Of a stretch of DNA of 33,881 nt, positions 24,883 through 32,055 are shown in pieces. The notes under the pieces are model-generated. The model saw nothing but the letters and a program-made list of their open reading frames with translations. It had not been told where the DNA came from and searched no databases. A program made the position numbers and the translations under genes. This DNA comes from Actinomycetes bacterium (GTDB taxonomy: Bacteria; Actinomycetota; Coriobacteriia; Coriobacteriales; Eggerthellaceae). Location: positions 1 to 33,881 of the forward strand of contig JAEYEL010000192.1 in the NCBI GenBank assembly GCA_023403475.1, given 5' to 3'. Each line of letters begins with the position of its first letter. Position 1 is the stretch's first letter.

Positions 24883-27327
24883 ATGGCCGACTACAAGGAA
24901 TGGCTTGAAGAACTCGACCGCAAGGCCTATCATGACGGCGAATGGCAGTGGCAGGAAGGGGACTTTACCGTCACGCGCACGACCCATTGGTCGCCTCCGG
25001 GCTGCCATATGGGCTGCGGCGTTCTTCTGTACACCAAAGACAACAAGCTCGTCAAGGTGGAAGGCGACCCCCTGAACGCCGTGGCAAATGGAAAGCTATG
25101 CATGCGTTGCTTGTCCATGCCCGATGCCGTCAACCACCCTGATCGCCTCAAATACCCCATGCGCCGAGCCGGCGAGCGAGGCGAGAACAAGTGGGAGCGC
25201 ATCAGCTGGGACGAGGCCTACGACGAGATCACCGAGAAGGTACTTACGATAAAGAAGGACTATGGATCGGAAACCATCGTCGTCGTGCACGGTACCGGGC
25301 GCAACATCGGCTGGCAAGTTCCCTACTTCGCGTCGGCCTGCATGGAGACGCCCAACGTCTCCACCTTCGGATTCACCGGTTTTGCTTGCTACCTGCCCCG
25401 CATGATAGGCACCTCGGCCAAACAGGGTGATATGTTCATCGTGGACGCCTCTCAGGCGCACTGGAACCGCTACGCCAACGAAAACTGGCAGACCCCTGGC
25501 GTCATTTTGGTATGGGGCAACGAGCCCATCAAATCGAACGCCGACGGATTCTTGGGCCATTGGCTCGTGCAGTGCGTGCAGATGGGATCGAAGATCGTGT
25601 CGGTCGATCCACGCCTGACTTGGTGGGGAGCGCGTGCCGCCTACTGGCTTCCCGTTCGTCCCGGAACCGATGCCGTGGTGGCCATGGCCATGCTCAACGT
25701 CATCATCGGCGAGGACCTCTACGACCACGAGTTCGTGGACTGTTGGACCTACGGGTTCGAACTTCTAGCCGAGCGTGTGGCCGACAAGACGCCGGAATGG
25801 GCAGAACCCATCTGCGAGGTGGACGCCGAAACCATACGCGGCGCAGCACGCCTCATCGCCACCGCCTCATCCTGCGCCTGCCAGTGGGGTCTCGCTTTCG
25901 AACAGCAGATAGCCGCCCTTGGCGTGACCGAGAGCGTCGCCGACATCATGGCCATCACCGGCAACATCGACAACCCTGGAGGCAACGCACTCTACCGCTG
26001 CGCCTTCCTCATCGAAAAGCGCTACGGCTTGGGCGACGAGTACATCTCCAAGGAGACCTACGCCAAGAAGCTCATCCCCGCAACCTCGGGCATCAACGAG
26101 TCGAACATCGTATCATGCGCCGATAGCGATGCCATCCTGCGCGCCTGCGAGACCGACGAGCCCTACGCCATCCAGATGTTCTGGATCCAGAGTTCGAACG
26201 CCCTTTCTTGCGCGTCCATGGATCCGGCCCGCACGCGAGCCGCCCTTATGAAGGTTCCTTTCATTGTGGTGGCCGACCCCTTCATGACGCCCACGGCGCA
26301 GGCGCTCGCCGACATCGTGCTGCCCGTGGCCATGAGCTGCGAGCGCAACAGCTGCCGTACGTGGTGGACCCCCGTGCGCACCATGGTGAAGGTGACCGAC
26401 TACTACGAGGCGAAATCCGATGAGCAGATCTGCCTTGATCTGGGCAAGCGCATCAAACCCGAGTGCTGGCCGTGGAAAACCGACGAGGAATGGGCCAATT
26501 GGTACCTCACCGACCAGCTCACCCCGGGCGGCACAGAGTACAAGCGCACGTGGTGGGAAACCGTACAGAACCCGTCCGGCCCCGAGGTGGGCTGCTATGG
26601 CGAAAGCTGCAACGGCACCGCCTACTGGGAATGGGACGCCACCTACCAGAAGTACGCCAAGGGTATGCTGCGCCCCGACGGACAGCCTGGCTTCAACACG
26701 CCCACCGGCCGCGTCGAGCTGTGGTCGTTCGGCTACGACCACTGGGGAGTGGATCCCCTGCCCTACCACATCGAACCGCCCGAAAGCCCACTCTCCACGC
26801 CAGAAACCTTCAAGGACTTCCCCATCGTGCTCTCCGGCGGCGGGCGCTCCTTTGAGTTTTTCCATTCCGAGCACAGACAGCTGCCCACCATGCGCGAGTT
26901 CCACCCATGGCCGCTCGTCATGGTGAACCCGGCGGACTGCGAGAAGTACGGCGTGCACGACGGCGAGTGGATCTGGGTGGAGAACAGCCGCGGCGCCAGG
27001 TTCCGCCAAGTGGTGAAGGAGACCATCGAGGTCATGCCCGGACGCATCCACGCCGAGCACGGCTGGTGGTTCCCCGAGCAGGAAGGCGCCGAACCGAACT
27101 TCTACGGCACCTACGACTCCAACCTCAACAACATGACCGAGGCGTTCCGCACCGGCCAGGGTGGCATCGGCAGCGCTATCAAGAGCATGCTCTGCAAGAT
27201 ATATCCCTGTCAGGAAGGTGATGTCATGCCACACGATATCATCGCCGAGAAAGGCGACTTCGCCGAGTACGAACCCGGCAAGCCCTACAAACCCGTCGAA
27301 GAACCTGTCGTCACGGTCATGAACTAG
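24883..27327 (+). CDS. Cytoplasmic molybdopterin oxidoreductase, transhydroxylase/dehydroxylase-like
   Basis: This is an 814-residue protein without a signal peptide. It starts RKAYHDGEWQWQEGDFTV within the first 30 residues, has cysteines as CHMGC and LCMRC, then GTGRNIGWQVPYFASACMET, GFACYLPRMIG, VWGNEPIKSNADGFLGHWL, PVRPGTDAVVAMAMLN and AEHGWWFPEQEG. It is a paralogue of the 20104 enzyme, less close to the 13648 one. AAGGAG lies 6 bases upstream of the ATG. Known relatives rearrange or remove ring hydroxyls of polyphenols or reduce related substrates; which applies here is not visible. Its Fe-S partner follows after 16 bases. Transcription is divergent from the frameshifted LuxR gene. Confidence 0.9.
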   Translation: MADYKEWLEELDRKAYHDGEWQWQEGDFTVTRTTHWSPPGCHMGCGVLLYTKDNKLVKVEGDPLNAVANGKLCMRCLSMPDAVNHPDRLKYPMRRAGERGENKWERISWDEAYDEITEKVLTIKKDYGSETIVVVHGTGRNIGWQVPYFASACMETPNVSTFGFTGFACYLPRMIGTSAKQGDMFIVDASQAHWNRYANENWQTPGVILVWGNEPIKSNADGFLGHWLVQCVQMGSKIVSVDPRLTWWGARAAYWLPVRPGTDAVVAMAMLNVIIGEDLYDHEFVDCWTYGFELLAERVADKTPEWAEPICEVDAETIRGAARLIATASSCACQWGLAFEQQIAALGVTESVADIMAITGNIDNPGGNALYRCAFLIEKRYGLGDEYISKETYAKKLIPATSGINESNIVSCADSDAILRACETDEPYAIQMFWIQSSNALSCASMDPARTRAALMKVPFIVVADPFMTPTAQALADIVLPVAMSCERNSCRTWWTPVRTMVKVTDYYEAKSDEQICLDLGKRIKPECWPWKTDEEWANWYLTDQLTPGGTEYKRTWWETVQNPSGPEVGCYGESCNGTAYWEWDATYQKYAKGMLRPDGQPGFNTPTGRVELWSFGYDHWGVDPLPYHIEPPESPLSTPETFKDFPIVLSGGGRSFEFFHSEHRQLPTMREFHPWPLVMVNPADCEKYGVHDGEWIWVENSRGARFRQVVKETIEVMPGRIHAEHGWWFPEQEGAEPNFYGTYDSNLNNMTEAFRTGQGGIGSAIKSMLCKIYPCQEGDVMPHDIIAEKGDFAEYEPGKPYKPVEEPVVTVMN

Positions 27328-27343
27328 GAAAGGAGGAGAGGCG

Positions 27344-28129
27344 ATGAAGGGCATTCTCATCAACTACGAATACTGCACCGGCTGCCATTCCTGCGAAGTC
27401 GCGTGCCGCAACGAGCTGGGGCTTGCAAAAGGCGAGTTCGGCATCAAGCTGACCGAGGTGGGACCCTACAAGTACGAGACCGCCATCGACGCGGACACGC
27501 CCTACGAATGGGTGTACAATCCCACGATCACCAAGGCGTGCGACCTGTGCGAGACGCGCACCGACATGGGCAAGATGCCCTCCTGTGTGCAGGCGTGCCA
27601 GGCGTGGTGCATGTATTACGGCAAGGTGGAGGACCTGGCCAAGCGAATGGACGGCAGGACGCGCTGGGCGCTCTACACACCCATCCAAGGCGATGCCTGT
27701 ATCTCGACTCGACAGACTAACGCGACACATGCCTCAGCAGCGCATGCCTCAGCTGCGCCGACAAAGGCAACCGAAAAGAAAGCCACGAGAGCATCCGTCG
27801 AGAGCACCTACCACACTACCATCGGCGAGATGGAGGTAAACGCCGTTTTGCGCGGCGCCGAGAAACTCACCGATTTCGTTGCCAAGTTCGCCACAATTGA
27901 CGAGGAGGCCGCAAAGGCGCAACTCGTCGACCAGCTTCTCTCCAATGAGAAGGCCAACAAGTACGTGCTCCCTGCCGCCGATGCGAAGGATGGATCCGGG
28001 CACGAACTCGGATACATGGGCGTCGTCATGTCCTACGACGCTCAGGGCACTCAACTCGGTGCCGGCAAGTCCTATCTGGACAAAGGCAAAAAAGTCGCCC
28101 GCAAAGACATAACCGTCGTGTTCATGTAG
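27344..28129 (+). CDS. Ferredoxin-like subunit fused to an alanine-rich linker and a domain of unknown function
   Basis: This is a 261-residue protein. Residues 1-115 match the small Fe-S subunits elsewhere in the window (CTGCHSCEVACRN; CDLC, then CVQACQAWC), giving two cluster-binding groups. Residues about 126-160 are a low-complexity Ala/Thr/Lys linker containing HASAAHASAAPTKAT. Residues about 160-261 form an additional domain (YHTTIGEMEVNAVLRGAEKL near its start, AGKSYLDKGKKVARKDITVV near its end) that I do not recognise. The beta subunit of Pelobacter transhydroxylase also has a C-terminal barrel domain and a similar total length, so an equivalent role is possible. AAAGGAGGAGAG precedes the ATG. 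Confidence 0.88.
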   Translation: MKGILINYEYCTGCHSCEVACRNELGLAKGEFGIKLTEVGPYKYETAIDADTPYEWVYNPTITKACDLCETRTDMGKMPSCVQACQAWCMYYGKVEDLAKRMDGRTRWALYTPIQGDACISTRQTNATHASAAHASAAPTKATEKKATRASVESTYHTTIGEMEVNAVLRGAEKLTDFVAKFATIDEEAAKAQLVDQLLSNEKANKYVLPAADAKDGSGHELGYMGVVMSYDAQGTQLGAGKSYLDKGKKVARKDITVVFM

Positions 28130-28151
28130 GGCGGAAACGCTCATCGACCCG

Positions 28152-28187
28152 AAAGGGACTGTAGCAATTCTGCGCTACAGTCCCTTT
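28152..28187. terminator. Bidirectional terminator between convergent genes
   Basis: A perfect 14-bp stem (AAAGGGACTGTAGC and its complement) with an 8-base loop. The plus-strand exit is TTTTGCTTTTTGC. On the minus strand the stem overlaps the last codons of the PucR gene. It ends the molybdenum enzyme operon and probably the PucR gene too. Confidence 0.88.
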
Positions 28188-29848
28188 TGCTTTTTGCGCC
28201 CATAAAGCACGTTCAGTTCGAATAGCATGCGCTCGCGAACCGCCGGATCGTCCAAATTGAATCCGAAACGCTTCTGCAGACGTTCCATACGATAAACTAG
28301 GGTGTTCCTGTGCATATGAAAGACTGCGGCGGCCTCGTTCGCACGACGCTCGCGCATTAGATAGCAGTAAAGAAGATCGAGATCCTGCGTTCCCTTTTCG
28401 CGGTCTTCTTGATAGATATGCCATGGAATTCCATGCTCTAGACAAAAATCGACGAAAGAGGCATCGTGCCTTCCATCTTCCACGATAAAAGCCGAGAAAT
28501 AGTCCCCGAAGCGATATATTCCGCTCCTTAGAGACGAGCATCCCGCCTTCTCTTGCAGAAGGGGTCGCGCACGCTTGCCGTATTCCAACGCAAGACGCGC
28601 TTGCTTGAAAGCGTAGGGAAGATCTACGATGCGCCGAAAGGGATCGGAAACACCCGCAACGCAATCAAACCCCTGCTGAAACGAATATAGCAGCTGCCCT
28701 AAATCGTCCGATTCCCCTTCACCTCCAACGGCGCAAGCGTCATCAAGAAGAAGAAGCCTCTCGTTTGCTATGAACACCTTCGCCAGCGGTGCCATCTCGG
28801 CCAACCGCCATGCGCAATACCCCAGCATAAGCTGGCCGTCGCTTCCCTCTTCGTCAAGCTCCAGCACGGCAAGTCGATAATCCGACTCAAGCGACATGCC
28901 ATGCTGTTCGAGCTGCGCGTGAAGGCGCTCTTCAGAAACAGGATGCCGCGTTGCGAGATCGTACAAAAACGAGGCGGCATCATTACTGTAACGGTGCCGC
29001 TGCAGCCAATCATGGCGCACATACAGCGACACATGGTCTATGAGTATCTGGAACATATCGACAAGAGCAGGCGAAGGTAGGCCGTGAGCGCTTTGAAGCA
29101 CCATGTGCACGAAATAGTCCCCATGCATGCGAAACACGTAGCTGAGCGTAGGAGCGTTCACAATCAGCGTACGGTCTATACGCACGATGCCCGTTTGCAA
29201 CTGCCAGCGTTTGATAGCTTTGTACTTCCTGAACAGCCGAATCGTCTCTTTAGAGTGGTAGCCCTTCTCAACCAAGTGCCTAGCCACCTCGTCATTTTCT
29301 GGTGGGTTGCCCGTGCTTGCCACTAGGCGAAACGAAGAGTCGGTAATGGATATGAAGTCCTCGAAAAGATCCTTGCTGCAATCAAGCAGAGCCTGGTATC
29401 CTCCCCCATCGAGAAGCGCCTGCTTCATGTTCATCACCCATTTGTTGTATCTGAGCATATACAGTCGCACATGCTCGAATACCTCCGCAAACGAACCGAC
29501 ACCGTCAACCAAGAGAAGACGCGACTGAACCGATGGAGACATATCATTGAGAAATCTTCCATCTCCCACTGCCAACGCGAACGCGCTGGGATGATCGGCT
29601 AGAAACTCAGCCGCAGACCGTTCGTTTCCGCAGTAAAGAGCCTCGTCATCAACAACGGCAGCAAGCAGCTTTTCGTTGAATTCGACATCGCAGCTCCCGT
29701 TCTCACCTTCTTCTTGCGAAAACCGTCGTTTCGGCAACGTAAGCGACGCTATAAGCGCGGGCCACAAAAAACGCCTGTCGCCCTTTGCTGGACGGCATAC
29801 AGCCGCTTTCCCAAAATGCTCGGCAAGCATATTAACCGTCACTGCCAT
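28175..29848 (-). CDS. PucR/CdaR-family transcriptional regulator
   Basis: This is a 557-residue protein. The C-terminal HTH_30 domain is clear (RRANEAAAVFHMHRNTLVYR, then MERLQKRFGFNLDDPAVRER). It is preceded by the GGDEF-like central region usual in PucR proteins (residues about 280-440; FDCVAGVSDPFRRIVDLPYA). The N-terminal part has no membrane segments and probably senses a small molecule. The frame could begin at 29899, but ATG at 29848 is chosen because GGAGG lies about 10 bases upstream and the extension is not protein-like. PucR regulators commonly activate catabolic genes. This one is divergent from the fucose-isomerase-fold operon and shares its control region, so that operon is the most likely target. 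Confidence 0.9.
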   Translation of the reverse strand: MAVTVNMLAEHFGKAAVCRPAKGDRRFLWPALIASLTLPKRRFSQEEGENGSCDVEFNEKLLAAVVDDEALYCGNERSAAEFLADHPSAFALAVGDGRFLNDMSPSVQSRLLLVDGVGSFAEVFEHVRLYMLRYNKWVMNMKQALLDGGGYQALLDCSKDLFEDFISITDSSFRLVASTGNPPENDEVARHLVEKGYHSKETIRLFRKYKAIKRWQLQTGIVRIDRTLIVNAPTLSYVFRMHGDYFVHMVLQSAHGLPSPALVDMFQILIDHVSLYVRHDWLQRHRYSNDAASFLYDLATRHPVSEERLHAQLEQHGMSLESDYRLAVLELDEEGSDGQLMLGYCAWRLAEMAPLAKVFIANERLLLLDDACAVGGEGESDDLGQLLYSFQQGFDCVAGVSDPFRRIVDLPYAFKQARLALEYGKRARPLLQEKAGCSSLRSGIYRFGDYFSAFIVEDGRHDASFVDFCLEHGIPWHIYQEDREKGTQDLDLLYCYLMRERRANEAAAVFHMHRNTLVYRMERLQKRFGFNLDDPAVRERMLFELNVLYGRKKQKGL

Positions 29849-29911
29849 GACGAGCCGCCCTCCCCTTATGCGCAAATCTCTACTGCATAGCCAGTTCAAT
29901 CTTCCCGCATT

Positions 29912-29962
29912 ACTGTATCATTATTTGGTATATTTGACAAATAATCAGTTCATATTTATAAA
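29912..29962. promoter_or_regulatory. Overlapping divergent promoters under an inverted repeat
   Basis: Forward promoter: TTGACA (29934-29939), 17 bases, TATAAA (29957-29962). Reverse promoter for the PucR gene: TTGTCA (29940-29935), 17 bases, TACAGT (29917-29912). The two -35 boxes overlap. An inverted repeat ATTATTTG / CAAATAAT (29920-29927, 29938-29945) covers both, so one bound regulator could affect both directions. Confidence 0.75.
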
Positions 29963-29977
29963 AGGAGACATTCAAAT

Positions 29978-30030
29978 CCCCTCAAATGCTTCTTACAATA
30001 GCACTGTTTCGATGACAAGGAGTTGAGGGG
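29978..30030 (+). promoter_or_regulatory. Leader stem that can cover the ribosome binding site
   Basis: CCCCTCAA (29978-29985) is exactly complementary to TTGAGGGG (30023-30030), which begins one base after AAGGAG and ends two bases before the ATG at 30033. Pairing would form an 8-bp stem with a 37-base loop over the translation start of the first gene. Confidence 0.45.
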
Positions 30031-30032
30031 CC

Positions 30033-30431
30033 ATGGACATCAAGCAACAAGCGGAGCAGAACGAAGCGAAGGCGAAAGCGGAATTGGCCGCCATGCGCCA
30101 GACGCATGATCCCGAAGAACTCTACCAATTACTCAAGCGCTACATTCGTCTGCGCTACCTTCTGGACGACGACCCTTTCTGGGATGATGATCTTGAATCG
30201 TACGCGAAGTACAGTATCCGCAAAACCATGGAGAAATCAGGTGACCCCGCAAAATTGCGCGATCTGGGAATCAATTGCGCAGGAGCGTCGTCCTCTACAA
30301 CCAAGCATATACTCCTCATTATCTCGCTGCGAAAAGGGTTAGGGATCGCACTCGACCCCGACGACGCCATGACGGCACACTCGGCAAGGGATTTGGCGGC
30401 GCTTCTTTCCAGAGCACTGCTGAATGCATAG
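30033..30431 (+). CDS. Small helical protein with an acyl-carrier-protein-like C-terminus
   Basis: This is a 132-residue protein with no recognised family name. The N-terminal half is charged and helical (ELYQLLKRYIRLRYLLDDD). The C-terminal half runs DLGINCAGASSSTTKHILL and then SLRKGLGIALDPDD, AHSARDLAALLSRAL. That order echoes acyl carrier proteins: DLG before the carrier serine, a hydrophobic helix, an acidic turn, a final helix. The canonical DSL is replaced by a Ser-rich GASSST, so phosphopantetheine attachment is uncertain. Strong AAGGAG before the ATG. It lies 36 bases before the first isomerase-fold gene, and a second copy begins at 33691. Confidence 0.75.
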   Translation: MDIKQQAEQNEAKAKAELAAMRQTHDPEELYQLLKRYIRLRYLLDDDPFWDDDLESYAKYSIRKTMEKSGDPAKLRDLGINCAGASSSTTKHILLIISLRKGLGIALDPDDAMTAHSARDLAALLSRALLNA

Positions 30432-30466
30432 CAAAAAGCATCGTTTCAGTCAAAGGAGGAGAGCGT

Positions 30467-32026
30467 ATGGCAGGAACCACCAAAGGCAAGGACATCAAGC
30501 TCAACGTGCAGCCCGTGACGATTTCCATCTACCACGAGTACGTGTTCGAAGGGCCTTGTCGCTTCGGTGAGGGAGAGCAACTCACCAAAGAGTTCGATCT
30601 GATGCGCATTGCATCTATCCACCAAGGGTTCGTGGAAGAGGTGAACGAGAAGCTGGGCGACCTCGATTTCGTCAACATCATGGAGCCCATCGTCATCAAG
30701 CGCGACGAAACGTTCCCCGTCACCGACGAGCTTCTCGACGAAATGGGCAAAGACGCCGCAGAGACCGACGTGTATCTCATCAAGTTCCACCCGTTCGGCA
30801 TCGATTTCACCTTGGCGTTCGCCCAAAAGTATCGAAAGCCACTCGCCTCGGTTCTGCAGTGCTGCAACGACTCGGGCATGGTGGCATCGCTGCGCCCTCG
30901 CGGCTGCGAGGCGTACGGCTGGCCCACGTGGGAGGATGCCGTCGAAGGGATGAAGGTGCTGCGTGCACGCAAAGCCATCGCCCATACGCGCATCCTGTGC
31001 GTGCCGCGCAACAACTCGAACAACTCGCTTTCAGCTCTCGACTCTTTCCACCATCACGACGAGGTGACCGAACGACTCGGTGTGCAGTTCCGCTATTACA
31101 ACCTGCACGAGTTCATGGATCAGACGAGAAACGTCGACCCCAGCAGCAATCCGACGCTTCCCGGGCGCAAGTGCGACAACATCAACGACGAAGACGAGGT
31201 CGTTATCAACCAGCGCGTTCAGGAGTTTATTGCCGGCGCTGACGAATGCGACATGAAGCCCGAGGACATCTTCCCCTCCATGAAGGCGAACTACCTGGTC
31301 AACAAGCTGCTTGACAAGCTCGAATGCAATGCGTTCGCGGCACCGTGCCCCGACATGTGCGCAACCCGTCGCCTGAACGAGGAGCGTTTCACGCTGTGTC
31401 TGAACCACTCGCTCAACAACGAGAACGGCATCTGCTCGGCATGCGAGTACGACTTGTCCGCGCTCGTTTCCATGGTATTGCTGTCCAACCTGTCGCTCTC
31501 GGCACCGTACATGGGCAACACCTCCGTGGGCAAAGTGACCGGCGATCCCACGCTGGAAGTGTCTCCGTTGCTGCAGCGCAACAAGGACTCCTACGGGGAC
31601 GCTGCAGACGCTATGGACTGTGCGAACAATATCGCCTACACATTCCATGCAACGCCCAACCGTCTGCTCAAAGGCTTCAACGAGGCGAAGGCCCCTTACG
31701 CCATTCGTCCCTTCGCCATGGGAGGCCGCTGGGGAGCGACCATCCGCTACGACTTTAACCGCGACAAGGGGCAGACTGTGACCATGTGCCGCTTTGACCC
31801 CTTATGCGAAAAGATATTCATCGCGCGCGGAACCATAGTGGCAGGCATCGGCTACAAAGATGAGAATTGCACCGAAGGTGCGTTCTTCGAGGTAGCCGAT
31901 GCCAAGAAGTTCTACGAGTGTTCGCTTGAGGTGGGCAACCACATTCCTCTGGTATACGGCGACGTGTACGAAAACGCCTGCAAGCTGGCAAAGCTTCTGG
32001 GCTTGGAAGTGCTCACCTGCGAATAG
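30467..32026 (+). CDS. L-fucose-isomerase-fold protein, first paralogue
   Basis: This is a 519-residue protein. ATG 30467 is chosen over an upstream frame because AAAGGAGGAGAG lies directly before it. The N-terminus (YEYVFEGPCRFG pattern) and C-terminus (EVGNHIPLVYGDVYENACKL) match the fucose/arabinose isomerase superfamily, whose members use a divalent metal held by Glu, Asp and His for ketose-aldose exchange. Here the Glu (in SACEYD) and the C-terminal His (in GNH) are present, but the residue 24 positions after the Glu, normally Asp, is Asn (in YMGNTS). Extra conserved cysteines flank CPDMCATRR. I infer a modified or non-sugar reaction; the substrate is unknown. Confidence 0.82.
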   Translation: MAGTTKGKDIKLNVQPVTISIYHEYVFEGPCRFGEGEQLTKEFDLMRIASIHQGFVEEVNEKLGDLDFVNIMEPIVIKRDETFPVTDELLDEMGKDAAETDVYLIKFHPFGIDFTLAFAQKYRKPLASVLQCCNDSGMVASLRPRGCEAYGWPTWEDAVEGMKVLRARKAIAHTRILCVPRNNSNNSLSALDSFHHHDEVTERLGVQFRYYNLHEFMDQTRNVDPSSNPTLPGRKCDNINDEDEVVINQRVQEFIAGADECDMKPEDIFPSMKANYLVNKLLDKLECNAFAAPCPDMCATRRLNEERFTLCLNHSLNNENGICSACEYDLSALVSMVLLSNLSLSAPYMGNTSVGKVTGDPTLEVSPLLQRNKDSYGDAADAMDCANNIAYTFHATPNRLLKGFNEAKAPYAIRPFAMGGRWGATIRYDFNRDKGQTVTMCRFDPLCEKIFIARGTIVAGIGYKDENCTEGAFFEVADAKKFYECSLEVGNHIPLVYGDVYENACKLAKLLGLEVLTCE

Positions 32027-32055
32027 CAAGAAAAAGACGAGAGAAAGGCAGTACT

